Under the pieces are notes generated by a model. That model worked only from the letters and a program-made list of their open reading frames with translations. It was not told where the DNA came from and did not search any database. From assembly GCA_022393335.1 (NCBI GenBank), contig JAJEKB010021931.1:1007744-1071743 (forward strand): 64,000 nt of DNA, given 5' to 3'. This document shows, piece by piece, positions 11,971-24,112 of the stretch. The stretch is from Macrotrachela quadricornifera (Eukaryota > Rotifera > Eurotatoria > Philodinida > Philodinidae). The stretch's first letter is position 1. Every line of letters starts with the position of its first letter. Both the position numbers and the translations under genes were made by a program.

Positions 11971-13176
11971 AGCAGACCTCTCGACATGAATATGGTCCGA
12001 TAGTGCTGGATCCGATGGGATGATTTCAACCTGGATTATATTACATGTGCTTCCACCAGCAAACTACAGAATTATTACCGAGACATATGCCTGTCTGTCT
12101 ACCGATGTACCTGTCTACTGAGGTTTCATTATTTATTTGCGTTGTTGTCATTTGCTTGTGATCTATTTTTTTATTTCGTTTTTCTTAGTTTTCTATTGTT
12201 ATTACTATTACTTTTTTTGTTGTGTAATCATTGATTTACTTGAGAGAGCTTGTCAGTGTAGCCCCTTTGGGGCCAAAATATGGAACTCATATATCTTTCC
12301 GCTCTTAATTATAGTAATACGAAATATATATAGTGAATAGCATCTAACAAGCGATAATTGTTTGTACATTCTAAAGAGATTTTTTTCGTTTATTATCTTC
12401 CATAGGTGCTTTGCTTTTATTGTCTTGTTGCTACTTGCTCTTTATTTATGTTTTCTTTTGTTTTCCTTAACCTTTTAATTAATTAATTCATTAATTAGAA
12501 AAATATTTGTTTTTTCTTGAAAACTAATTAATAATTAGCGAAAAATTATTAGTTTTTAACTAACTCTTGAAGAAATCGCTTATTATTCTACCTGTCATAC
12601 TATATTTTAATGCGAAGGGATAGTTTTCCTGTTATTAACATCTAAAAACCATTAATCAAAGTTATTCATTACTTATTGTTAATTATAATAAGTTGTTAAA
12701 ATTTGTCATTAATAATTTGGGAAAAGAGATCTTGGTACAACTGAAAGAGAGAGAAAGAAGTTTGCAACTAATTTCAATAATGCGCCTCTCAGTAACCAAA
12801 GGCGACTGTCAGTAATATGGAGCCTGCTTGTAGGGGGCACAGTGGCCAGGAAAAGGGTTACAGAAGCAATTCCCAGTTGCCAAACGGCTTTTGAATCGAG
12901 ACTATATGCGTTATGTAAGCCTTAATGAGCAATGAACATCCTGAAAAGAGTTTGTACTTTTATACTTTCATCCTCACCCCTCACCCTCAGTTTTGTAGCT
13001 TGTGTCTAAAAGTTGTTGCAAACCTATAACGACTAACGTGAGATATGTCATAAACAGTTAGTGGAACCCGACACTCTCTATGTGATGTCCTTTGAAGAGT
13101 ATACAGAACCATCGCACGACAATGCTTGAAAGGTTAATGATGCCAAACTTGGACAGCCATTAGTGTTTTATCGGTT
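11971..13176. other. Intergenic, nothing recognised
   Basis: T-rich low-complexity DNA around 12140-12250 produces a phenylalanine and tyrosine-rich open frame that I do not accept as a gene. AATTAATT-rich stretches lie at 12480-12720. Confidence 0.4.
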
Positions 13177-13357
13177 ATCCCTATGGAACACACTTGCGAA
13201 CTTATATGTTCATCCATAGGACGGTTCTTCAAGATGTCTAAATATCTCATAGGGTAAGCGATAATAACTTATAAGTATCCTCATAGGATAGACGATCAGG
13301 ACTTATAGATACTCTGTAAGATAATCCATGATAACTTATGGTTATCCAAGAGATAGT
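13177..13357. repeat. Diverged tandem repeat, period 33-34 bp, 5-6 units
   Basis: Units begin near 13177, 13211, 13244, 13277, 13309 and 13344. Each has an ATCC(T/C)CATAGG-like head followed by a GATAA(T/C)AACTTAT-like tail. Confidence 0.65.
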
Positions 13358-13604
13358 GTGTATATAAAACAAAACCGATACTTTCTTTTTTTAAATGTAT
13401 AACAAATCTTTCTCTATCACAAATGTGTCTTTAAAGAAGAGGTATAGTAATAAGTACCCTTTACGATAAAAAGTAACGAAACATTCAAACAAGTTGGTTG
13501 GCAGTGGAGTATACCGATTGAACAGAATTTTGATAGTACATATGCAACAGCAGTTTAACTGCTTTCATATAGTACCGTTCGTTAACTCTTTCAGGTCGAG
13601 ATTA

Positions 13605-14150
13605 CCGGGCTGGTCATAATGAATGAGTCTCTCAGGATTTTATATGTATTTCATTCGTATTACAGTGTTTAAGAAAAATGTTTTAGCAACAGATTTCTCA
13701 TCAAATTCTCTTCAAAACGTAGGTATATTTATTATTTTAAACAATCTCCATTATTTTGCGACATATGATACAATCGATTCGTTCATAAACTACAGGCTAT
13801 TAGTCAAACACGCTCCAAGCTACCTCAAGCCACCATAACTGCCAATAAGTTCGAAGATGTTAGCAATCGAAAGAGTGCGAAATTCCACCTTCTATTAATT
13901 GCTAACATCTTCGAAGTTACCAATAACTGGGATGGCTTGAAGCGTGGTTGACTAATATCCTGTAGTTCTTGAACGAATCGATTATATCGTATGTCGCAAA
14001 ATAATGGAGATTGTTTAAAATAATAAATATACCTACGTTTTGAAGAGAATTTGATGAGAAATCTATTACTAAGAAATTTTTCTTAAACACTGTAATACGA
14101 ATGAAATACATGAAAAATTTTGAGAGGCTCATTCATTATGACTAATCCAG
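13605..14150. mobile_element. Large palindromic (foldback) element, arms about 260 bp
   Basis: The left arm (about 13605-13868) and the reverse complement of the right arm (about 13897-14150) match along their length, from TAATGAATGAG at the outside to GAAGATGTTAGCAAT at the centre, leaving a loop of about 29 bp. Each arm holds the same 71-codon frame beginning MSLS on opposite strands. They look alike because the arms are copies, so this is not evidence for two genes. Confidence 0.85.
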
Positions 14151-14158
14151 TATCATGA

Positions 14159-14389
14159 ATTAAGAATATCATTGATTCACTCAAAACTCCGCATAGAATC
14201 ATCAAGTCTTTTTTAAATTTTAACCTCAGTAAGGAAATCAACACTTTTATCGGTATCATGAAATATATCGACAATCTTGCCAATGCATTTCACTCCGGTG
14301 ATGAAATTCTTCTCAAGCTGAGCATTGGAGTCGTCATTGTCTGCCTTCAACTAGAGGAAAAAATAGTTTTGTATAAAACCTCGTTTTGA
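14159..14389 (+). pseudogene. Coding-like remnant lacking a start, next to the foldback element
   Basis: An open frame of 76 codons runs from just after a TGA (14156) to TGA at 14387-14389. Its translation is protein-like: a lysine-containing amphipathic region with FIGIMKYIDNLANAF, then EILLKLSIGVVIVCLQLEE. It has no initiating ATG and begins a few bases outside the palindrome's right end, so it may be an exon or gene fragment cut by the insertion. Family not recognised. Confidence 0.35.
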
Positions 14390-16991
14390 AAGGTTCGATA
14401 CTACTGCAGTCGCCATTACATTTGTTATGATTGCTTATGGTAAATGAGTTTGGTGTTAATCTCATGACAACAATGAATAGATTGGCGTTGTTTGCCTATG
14501 CGATCATCCTCTTTCTTCATCAACATTTGCTTTCATTATCACTCACGAGGTCGATTCAAGTTCTTCTGTAGTGCTTTATTTGAAATAGTGGACGAATGAA
14601 AAAATACATGCATTCAAAAGAAAGAACGCGTAAAAAATGCCACATAAGTGTCTTGGGTTCTTTCAATATTCCTCGATTTTGTTTTATTGCTTAAAAGTAA
14701 GGCTAACATATTTTATACACATTGATGAAACCCACTACATTGTCAGAGAACAACGAAAGTCTTTTATTCTTCTTTTATCGCTTATCATCGATGAGATTTC
14801 TTTACATTATATTCATCAATGATAAATTCTGCATCCTTATGCAAATAGCAATTTACTTCAAGAGAAAAATTAGCATATTCCTAGAAGCTCAGAGTTCAGT
14901 TCAGGATCCATTGCTATGAAATCAGGTACCCTCAGTAAGTTAGCTTAAAAAGAAAGAAAAATAGCAGTAAACACTAGGTGTGTGACAGCTCATATCCAAC
15001 GACCTAACATTAAGCTGAGTAAAAGTATACATGAATGTTTGGATGTTATTTATGCTCTTACAACTTGCAGCCATGAAGCATGTGATTATGCTTGTTTTAT
15101 TTGTGTCTTAATGACTAGGATAACGATTTCAAGCACAATATACGTAGCAAAGCCATCAAATGCAACTATAACAATTCGATAAGCAGCAGCTGTAAGCTTT
15201 TGTGCAAGATGGCTGTTGATGTTCATCTGTGTTTTTATCATTCATTCGAATGATTAAAGTTTTCAATTATTTTCTGGATAATTGATTATGCCTTAAATAT
15301 GTCACTAGAATTAGAATTACAAAAGATGCTCTGTTTTTATTTAGTCCTTTCCAGCCTTCAAGACAAAGTCAAAGCTAATCATCAGGATCTTCATAAGAGA
15401 AGTAAGGAAGATTTAGCAACGATCTTTATCCGTCCCTGCTTGACCCAGTCAACCATGCTCATGTCTTCGGACAACCTTCAAGAAATTTTCAGAATTATAA
15501 ATCTCAAGAACCCTTTATATCAGATTTGATTCAGGATTCTATTCATGATTTGTTCATGTTCTTGCGCAATTTTTTTCTAAATTTAGTTTGTAGAAAATCT
15601 TACTAAGATTCATTGTCCATCCTGTGCAGGAATCTAAGAAAAATCATAAAAAGAATTTTTGGTCAAGATTTTATTAGGTTCGAATCACGATCTGTTTTGA
15701 ATCCTAATACCAGGATTCTGTTAAGAGTTATAGTTATATTAAAAAAAAGGATCATATCAGGAATAAATCAAAATAATTAATAAGAACTCGTAACCAAGAA
15801 ATCCTACCAAAATTCGACCAGACTCCTGAATGGAACTGTGCAAGAACAGACATATGAAATGCTTTAAAAAATACAAGGAGCCAGTTAAGACCTTTCTAGA
15901 TTTGGGTTTGGAAGTCATTTTAAATTAAATTATCTACTAGCACTTTTACCTTGATCTTGATTTGGTTCTTTTTATAAAGAAACAAAATAAATCTTAGAAA
16001 CTTCGATGATTTTTTTAAAAATTTCTTAAATTTATCAACACGTTATTCTGAGATTCAGACAATAGCAATGAATTATTTATTGAATCTTATTAAAAGAAGA
16101 AAGTTGAAAGTGATTCAAGGAAGGTATTAATTCAAATTTAGTCATCATAATCTTTTTTTCGTTAATTAAATAGTTTTGTTTAGCGATAAATCTTTTCGAT
16201 AGAAACTGCTTATAATTTAGATTGTGTACGAAAAAAATAGAAAATACATTCTTTAAATCGAAATGAAATAAAAATACAGTAACGTTTGAATCTTCTAGAG
16301 CAGTTTACATTCACATCAAATTCAATTTGATGTTTATATTATGTAAAATAAAGACCTTTTAGATATTGATACTCTACGTGTTCATTTCTCTTCTACTCTA
16401 TTTAGAAAATCTTGTACAGATCTTGTCAAGAAATTTACTAATACTTTTAAGTGAACCTAGTCATATCCTGAAAGATGTAATCACAAATCTTTTTCTTTCC
16501 AACTTTGAATTATTGAAATTTTGTCAGGAATCTGAAAACCCATGGATAGAAGTTTACTTCAATATTCAACCGTTTCATTACAAAAAAAAGAGCGAATCCT
16601 TGTAGAATTCTTAACAGATATCTTAAGGATTATCTCTAAAGAAACGAATGACATTCTCTCTCTTCATTCTATACTCTTTAGACAGAGTCGCCGTCCATAT
16701 TAGAGTAGCTCTATGAGACGGATTTTGTGTACTCTCAATCAGAATTCTTAACTAGTGGCAGTGGCAACATGATGAACCTATCGACTCTGCATGATGTTTG
16801 TGCGTGTGTGTAAGTGTGAACTTACCCTGTTCGTCCATGACTTGGTGGTCGTCACTCGTACAATCAACAGCGATGGTTTTCTGATCACGCGAGCATGAAT
16901 AACTAATCTTTTTCTTGGTTAATCAAAGAATATCCTTTTTTTACTCAATTCAATTCAATTCACTTTCAACCACACAAATAAGTAAACATTA
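14390..16991. other. Intergenic, nothing firm
   Basis: A 17-bp string ACTAGGTGTGTGACAGC at 14973-14989 recurs at 23004-23020 and may be one end of a transposon family; no inverted partner was found. A 76-codon frame at 15299-15529 with a charged middle is conceivable coding debris but unsupported. The rest is AT-rich. Confidence 0.4.
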
Positions 16992-17932
16992 TTAATTTGT
17001 TGTCTGTTCGATATTAAATTTTTGGACTCGATGATTTGCGGTATCGACGACATAGAGATTGCCGTGTCGATCGAATGCTAAACCTTTGGGAGTATTTAAT
17101 TGATTGGGCTGTCCTCCTTTACCGTTTCCGCCAGCAAGTATACTTCCCTCCATGGCTCCTTTTGGCCAACGCATGATTCGATTATTCCAATAATCAGCCA
17201 CATAGACACTACCCAATTGATCAACAACAACTCCTTGAGAATAATTTAATTGTGTAAGACCACCTCCTTTTCCTTGACCACCAGCCACAACAATGCCTTG
17301 TTTTGCACCTTTTCTCCATCTCGTTACACGATGATTGTCATACTCAGAGACATACACTGAATGATCTCGATCGACAAATACGTAACAAGGATTAGAGAGT
17401 TGATCGAGACGATTGCCTTGTCCATTGCCACCTGCAACTACTGTTCCTTCGTTATCACCAATTCGATATCGTCTCACTTCATTTTTTTCATTGTGAACGA
17501 TATAGAGAAATCTATTCTCATCCATTGTCAAACTGGTGCAAGAGACGTTTGAGATGATCGTTTCTCCATAAGTACCATTTCGACGAGGCCATCGAACAAC
17601 TCTTCTGTTTCCATTATCGCAGATGATAAGACTATCTCTTTCTTTGTCAACAATTACATCTTGTGGCTCGCTTAGCTGATGAGCCTCATCTCCTCGTCCA
17701 TTTCCACCAGCAATTACCTGACCACTCGTTGCACCGTGCTCCCATGTCACAATACGGTGATTCAACATGTCAGCGATATAAATTATTTGATCATCATCAA
17801 CATACAAACCATTTGGCCGAAAAAGTTGATTGAGCCCATTGCCTTGCCCATTTCCTCCAGCGACAGTGAGACCACTGTTAGTCCATGTTGCATTCGGATG
17901 AATATCAGTCAAACTGGAACGTAATGGCGCTC
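16992..17932 (-). CDS. NHL-repeat beta-propeller protein, 3' exon (partial)
   Basis: The last exon gives about 312 residues of tandem NHL repeats. The unit has the form VAGGNGxGxxxNQL, then PxGxxVDxxxxxYxADxxNHRIxxW, and is seen about six times. The propeller normally acts as a protein-binding platform, often secreted or attached to a receptor or TRIM module; the partner cannot be read here. The exon starts at an acceptor (TTTAATCTCAG, exon from 17932), so the short peptide before it in the same frame is intronic. Upstream exons lie across the N gap at 17998-18097 or beyond. The C terminus ends about 12 residues after the final NHL strand. Confidence 0.85.
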
Positions 17933-17997
17933 CTGAGATTAAATAAATATATGAAATAGAACTATACATAAACTACATTAAAACAAGTCTCACATTT

Positions 17998-18097
17998 NNN
18001 NNNNNNNNNNNNNNNNNNNNNNNNNNNNNNNNNNNNNNNNNNNNNNNNNNNNNNNNNNNNNNNNNNNNNNNNNNNNNNNNNNNNNNNNNNNNNNNNN
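17998..18097. other. Assembly gap of 100 N
   Basis: Exactly 100 N bases, the usual placeholder for unknown length. It interrupts the upstream part of the NHL gene and abuts a short repeat-rich element. Linkage across it depends on scaffolding. Confidence 0.99.
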
Positions 18098-18099
18098 GG

Positions 18100-18467
18100 T
18101 AAGGGGGAAACATCTGACTCCAGTCCCTTGGAGTCAGGTGGAATCACTTGGAGCCAAATGACTCGCACGGAGTCACGCAAAATTACCCAGAATCGCATGG
18201 AGTCATGTGGAGTCATGCGAGATAACAGATTCTGCTACTTCTCTATTAATTAATTCCCATTACAATACAAGTGTTCATTGTTGGAAAACAATTCTCATGA
18301 CAGAACAAAAGTGTTCTGTTTTTGGGAATTATTTCTCAAAACAGAACAAAAGTGTTCCGTTTTTGGGAAATAATTCCAAGAGTGAAACTACAAACTTCAG
18401 TTAAGTGGAATCAAGTGGAGTCAAAGTGGAGTCAAGTGGAGTCATGGAGTCAGATGTTTCCCTGTTG
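18100..18467. mobile_element. Short element with 18-bp inverted ends and internally amplified GGAGTCA motif
   Basis: GGGAAACATCTGACTCCA at 18105-18122 is perfectly inverted at 18445-18462. Just inside both ends the tail of this motif is repeated as (G)TGGAGTCA variants, six or more times on the left and four on the right. The middle has a separate repeat: AGAACAAAAGTGTTC copies with TTTTTGGGAA. The layout parallels the element at 36178-36390. By that analogy the right-hand 8-bp target copy would be GTGGGTGG; on the left only the last two bases (GG) are outside the gap, and they match. Confidence 0.65.
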
Positions 18468-18756
18468 GTGGGTGGTCAACTTGCCTGATACTATTCCAGA
18501 GAGGAGTATATAATGAATTTTATACTAAATGAAAGTTTGTCAAAAATTGGATTTATTGATATTAATCAGTAAGATTTTGTAAGCTTTGTAATGTCGATTT
18601 TCAGAAATTTAACACATTTTCGATATAGAAAATTAATGTCATTTATACATGAAGAGAAAACACGAAGTTTTTCATGAAATTAGTTTTTTTCCACTATTTT
18701 TACTATCTTATACATTTCGAAATACTCTTATTTGATTCGGTTTTTCATACTGCATC

Positions 18757-20631
18757 CAGGGCTGTCAAGTGCTGATTTTCAAATGTAGTACATTAGATTT
18801 CAAATGAGGTACAGTCGGGGTACATTTTTTTTTAAATGGGGTACACTGTTGGGATACGCAATCTTATCTAAAACGAAAGAATTAGTTTGAAAAAACGACC
18901 TGAAAAATCTTTTCTCTTAAAAACAACTTATAATATTTCATTTTTCTCTTTAGATTTTGAGTTTATTGAATATTTTTCAGAAAAGAATACTCTGACAATT
19001 AAGTCATAATTTAAATAGAACGATTATAATCTACAAAACCACACAATATTTTCAATTAAGATATGGTAAATATTGGAATAAACTGGAATAAGGTTTTTTA
19101 ATATGATTATTCTTTTCTTGGCGCCGAGCACTTTTGATTAACCCTCATACTACCAGTTATCAACACTAAAGCTTTCTAGATTGGGATCCATACGGTCCAC
19201 AACACAATTTTAAATTAATGGGAGCAAAATTTCTATCAAGCTATGAAATAAGTATGAGGTTTATGTAAGAGATAACATTACGGACATAGTTGAAAGAACA
19301 GAATCTTATTGTGGCATTTTCTGGTAATCTTTATCCTATATTTCATCCTTTTTTCTTATCTTCATTAAAAGATTCTAAGCACACGTCATAAATTATCTTA
19401 TGATGATTCGAACAGCAAGGAAAATGGCAGATTGAGCATTTTGTAGCGATTTTTCTATCACATGATCTTGAACAAAGGTGAGAACGTTGTCTTCCACCAG
19501 CTTTTGATGCACCAGTCGTCGGACGAGTCATTGAAAGATCAAGATAGTGCATAGCTAACCGAGCACTTCGCTGACTCGTACACAGATCTTGACAACGTTG
19601 ATTCAAGTGAGCATCAACAAGGCTATGACCCAGTTGTTGAAGAAATAATCGTCGACGGTATAGTTTGTCATTGTTTCATTCAGGATTTTTTTGTTGTCCG
19701 TATAACAAAATATACAATACCGGTCGCATCAATCATATTAAAAAAAGCTCATCGGTCAATGATTGATTTTTTGCTTGCAAGAATAAATTTGAACCATTTG
19801 ATCCATATGATCCACGCCTCCTTTCGGGGCATCGTAATACAAGATTATTTTGGTTTTCTTGTGGTCTTCTTTACTAATTGTCATGTCGTGGTACATCAAT
19901 CAGAGAAGAATCACCGTTTCACTCCTCTTTGTTACATAACTCACTAGTGTAAAATGTCCATCGAAATAGAATTTTGTATAAATAAATCGATCCATCAAAG
20001 AATTAATTCAAATGTTGTCGCATCGATTATTTGTGTAATCAGCTTTGGGTCTATTCTGATCCCAACTGAAAAAAACACGTTGATAAATATTTTGATATAT
20101 TTTATTGTATTAATGATGATCGATTGGAGAAACAAATATCATCAATAAGTTAGACTAACCCTCTTCAACGCATATCTAGAAGCTGAGCTATTTATCCACC
20201 ACTCTGAGAGAATTAAGTAAAATGTTAACGGTTTAGGGTTCGTTTAGAGCCCAGGTGGTCGTATGGGCTTTATTCATGTTCATTTTGAACAAATATATAA
20301 AACTCATCACATTTCATCCTACAATTCAATCACATTTTAAATTCAGCAGTTACAGTTTCACTTAACATTGATCTTCGATTATTTGTTCTTAAATGTTTCA
20401 CATGATTAAAAACACTTACGGCAAATGCTTTAGAATATTAAACTAAGTAGGCATAAGACATCAGCTTTAGATGTTAATAATCATTGGCAAATTTCTCACT
20501 AATATTGTTCATTATGAATGGCACTATATGAAAGCTGTGAGCTTCGTTATAAACACAACTTATATCTGTCAAAAATCAATTTATGGTATGAAAAGCTCAA
20601 AAGTCGAAATGGGGTACAGTTGGCAGCCCTG
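18757..20631. mobile_element. Candidate transposon bounded by CAGGGCTG inverted ends
   Basis: CAGGGCTGTCAA at 18757 and its near inverse TTGGCAGCCCTG ending at 20631 (11 of 12) bound a 1.9-kb segment. Sub-terminal GGGGTACA(C/G)TG motifs occur at both ends. The ends look hAT-like, yet the coding remnant inside is piggyBac-like, so nesting is likely. The 8 bp outside each end do not match, so boundaries are tentative. Confidence 0.4.
19343..19910 (-). pseudogene. Decayed piggyBac-like transposase
   Basis: On the minus strand a segment near 19800-19845 reads YDAPKGGVDHMDQMV, matching the piggyBac GGVDxxDQM signature. Further downstream the frame reads through RRRLFLQQLG and ends in a cysteine and histidine-rich tail (CSRSCDRK, then CSICHFPCCSNH, then CLESF), the usual piggyBac C-terminal zinc-binding region. 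Stops and a frame change separate the blocks and the catalytic domain is not recognisable, so it is inactive. Confidence 0.7.
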
Positions 20632-21127
20632 TATAGAATATAAAGTAAGAAAACTTCGCATGTCAACGCAGAATCGATTCAGTGTTAGCTTTCATAAATA
20701 CACTTCTCTTGCGTTAACATACAGGATTTAAAGAATGTTTCTCTATTTTGCAAGTACACGCAGATAACGCTTTAGCATTTTCATGCAAGACATATGTTTT
20801 ATATGAACATGCGAGAGAAGCGTATGCGAGTATCTGCATGAGTAGATTTCATACACAATCTCGCATATTTTATTAACAAATTTCAAAATTTGTGCTTCCA
20901 TGCATGTACTTACAAAACGCAACTTCACGCATGTATTTATGTTTTGTATTTACATGCAAAAAATAAAAATATTTTGCATGTCGATGCAGGTTTTAAGAAA
21001 TTTTTTGCAGGTACACGCGTTTCTCTGACTCTCACGTTTGACTGGGCATGAGAGAATAGAAGTCATTTTAATATTTCTCAAATTGAATTAGTCTAATACT
21101 ACTTTCATACTACTTTGATTTGAAGGA

Positions 21128-22062
21128 CTATTACTTACTTAGAGTTGGGCCGTACAAATAAATATTCTTGTGCGTTAATGAATCAATAACAAATGGAGTC
21201 TGTTTTTGTTGTGACTCTTTCATCACTTTAGTGGTAACATCATGTAATATCATTTGAATGCTTTTGTTAGGAGCTATGATATGTTCTAGAAGATACTTTG
21301 TAAATAAACTATTTCGTTGTCCTTCTCGATCATCTGCTGTGGTTCCTGGTGAACAAGCAAATGCAATCAAAGATCCAACTTTGTTCATCCCTTGCAGATC
21401 AACTAATTTAGAATTAGCTAGATGATACTTTCTACAGCAATCTAAGAGAAATATTGTTACAAATGGTTTTCGATCACTTAAATCTTCAAAAATGCGTTGT
21501 ATCTTAATGGTACATTGATTTAACTTGACACTATCTATGTCAGCATTATTTTGTGGTATCAGATAATATTCATCCTAAAAGTACCACACATCAAAATAGG
21601 ATGAAAAAAAATGAAAAGTGAGTTAATGTTAAGAACTCTTGGTACATACCTCCCATTGTATTCCATATCCAGTAAAATAAAATAAAACTATATCTCCTGA
21701 TTGTATTGATTCTTCAAAATCAGCTAAAATGTGTCTAATCTGAATGCGTGGTAAGTGTAATGCTTTTGTAACAGTAAAACCAATTTTTTCTAGGGCAGAT
21801 GACATATCATTTGCATCATTTTCTGGGTTAGATAAATTTTTGCCATAGTTATATTTCCCAATGCCAATGACAAGTGCTAATTTACGTGGTGATTCACCTT
21901 TGGTGTCGGTTGGTACTGTAGCCATTTTACGAAATAACCTCAATCTGAAAAAAATATATATGTGGTATCAGTTGATGTATTTAGATATAGTATAGATATG
22001 AAACACGATGCAACTACATATTAGTTGCAAGTGGTTCAAACGACATATATAAAGTTATTAGA
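21128..22062. repeat. Segmental duplication, copy 2 (partner 9066-10000)
   Basis: Direct-orientation copy of the caspase-like gene block, including about 135 bp of 5' flank. Differences are scattered substitutions and small indels. Confidence 0.9.
21131..21925 (-). CDS. Caspase-like protein with Tyr replacing the catalytic His, copy 2
   Basis: Exons 21925-21650 and 21574-21131, separated by a 75-bp intron (GTATGT...TTTTAG) at the same phase-0 position as copy 1, give 239 residues. The second exon is open over its full length although its first internal Met has become Leu. FYFTGYG again has Tyr at the His position. The nucleophile region reads LLDCCRK, closer to the canonical DxCR pattern than copy 1 (LLDCYKK). 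The C terminus and both splice sites are intact, so both copies appear to have been kept under some constraint. Confidence 0.8.
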
Positions 22063-23875
22063 AAATAGAGACCATCACGGATACGATCACAACACAATTG
22101 GTCTAACTTTCGATCAGGTGGAATCAAATTTCTTTTTTTGGAGTCTCTGTAGAACAAGTAGCGCATCTGGATGCAACAATGACCATCCTTCACCGATTCA
22201 CCGTCATTGTTTCCTCCGTATGAACGGTACATACTGGTATCGGAAATGTAATGATATCAGTACAGTAGTACTGAGGTATTAGTATAGATCCTTTATTTCA
22301 AAAACCAATTACAGATTTAGATCTTTCGATCCCGAAAGTTTTAAATCAAACTTTATACAAAATCGTTATTTACTCGAAATAGCTTTTCCCTGCCAAAAAA
22401 TGAAAGTTGAAAGTTTTGGGGAATCTATTATTAGTTCTTACCTTTTTTTGTATTGAGAAAATAACCATTCTTGATAACGTGTGACCCCAGGATTTCAAAA
22501 CTGAGAAAACCGAATGTAAAAGTGGTTTTTCGAAATCTCCGAGTTTTATTTTTTCGTTAAGGATGATGTAGTTGTAACAGTTTAAACAAGTTTCATTAGA
22601 TTTTACTATATTCCTGAATTACGTCTTTTCTAGTCGAAAAAAATGAAACTCGGAGGTTTCGAGAAACCACTTATAGATTCGAATTTTTGGACTGCGCAAA
22701 TCTTTATTCAAACTTCATAAAGAATAGCGGCGTTTGTTTTAAAATTATTGAACGGAACGAATCAAACAGTGTGAGAATATGGACTCGTCAGCTTCTAAAG
22801 ATATTGTTTTGTTTCGTCGAACAAAAGATGGGTATCAATGTTTTCATAAGAGGGTATGCTCGACTGAGACAAAAAGCTTCTCTTAAAAAGATAAGATATT
22901 TATAGGACCTTATCTCGTATTTTTCTTCATTTTCGTCTTTTGTAACGCAAAAAAAATATTTCATCATTTAATAAGGGCAAGTTTGCTTACAAATTCATAT
23001 GCTACTAGGTGTGTGACAGCCCCGTCTCAGTTAAAGATGTACGGAACCAAGTTTTTTCGGTCCCAGACCCGGTAGCACATCTTTTTAGCAGTCCCAATCG
23101 TAGTAATGAGGAACCTGCTTTACTGTTGGCTCCGGTGCTGGGTCCAGTTTCGATATTTTTTATGATCCGGATCTAGTCCCGGTATCTGTTTTCAGCTATG
23201 ATAATTCTATTACGAATGAAATCAGTTTAACATTATTTATTTATAACCGGTATCTGATGAACAGATGATAATAGATTTTGCAAAGATTTCCACTGAACCT
23301 ATTAGTGAAACGGATGATTAATATTTTCTAGTTCTTAGTTGCTTGATTCTTAACTCGTTATTTATAATACATATAAAAATACTTTTGTCAAATTTACATC
23401 TTATCAATGTCTGCTTCAATATATACCGCTGGAAAGCAAAAACTGGACTCGGTATTTCAGCTCTTTTGACACCATAAAAGGATATTTTGAGAAAAGTGAA
23501 TGTACAATCAGATACCGCGTGATATTCTGTATAAAACTGTGTATTTCAATTTTATCTTACCTTCATGTATTGAAAAATGAATCGAGTGAGATGAAGATAC
23601 CTTCCAGATCAGATTTCTAAATGCCCCTTTTTTTTACCAACTTTCCAATTAGTATTTCAGATAGATTATGTCTTAAGCAATGACCTTTTGAAAAAGTAAG
23701 CAGATATTTTGATAACTCTTGAAATTCTCTATAATCCAGTATATTAACTTATTTTCTAACATCTATCAATTAAAAAAAATTTAAGTAGTCCGTGAGCGCA
23801 TCGTAGTTGATATTTTAAGACCAAAAAAAACGAGAGAATTAATGATGATAAAAAAAGGCATTTAGAAATTTGATC
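22063..23875. other. Intergenic with small inverted repeat and GC-richer patch
   Basis: An inverted repeat pairs about 22505-22556 with 22634-22692 (AAGTGGTTTxTCGAAAxCTCCGAGTTT-type arms). At 23004 the string ACTAGGTGTGTGACAGC, shared with 14973, starts a patch to about 23200 that is richer in GC than its surroundings and carries CCCGGT(A) motifs. No gene seen. Confidence 0.4.
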
Positions 23876-23876
23876 C

Positions 23877-24112
23877 AGGGGTGTACCGAGCCACCTATGG
23901 CAGGGAGCCGCATACATTTGAAGAGAAAAATTCGCTATTTAAACAGGAATACAACTCATTTGTTACTGTTTTCAAAAGTCATTTCAAAATTTTTTCAAAA
24001 TTGAAAAAAACGGCTAAAATTATACTTTTTTCTGGTTTGAAGACAAAAAAATGGAGTTTTCACGGGGAGGGGGCGTTAGGCTTCACGCGGCCCTCCCCCT
24101 CGGCACGCCCCT
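23877..24112. mobile_element. hAT-like MITE, about 236 bp
   Basis: The ends AGGGGTGTACCGAG (23877) and, inverted, AGGGGCGTGCCGAG (24112) agree at 12 of 14 positions. The 8 bp outside (TTTGATCC and AATGATCT) match at 5 positions, a possible degraded target duplication. No coding capacity. A coding-like frame begins at its right edge. Confidence 0.6.

Noticed and set aside
12137..12340. Phe/Tyr-rich 67-codon open frame as a membrane peptide
   Set aside because: It derives from T-rich low-complexity DNA with no other coding feature.
13623..14132. Two homologous 71-aa genes on opposite strands
   Set aside because: They are the two arms of one palindrome, so similarity reflects inverted duplication, not selection on protein.
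17962..18216. Open frame running through the N gap
   Set aside because: It consists largely of undetermined residues from the 100 N.
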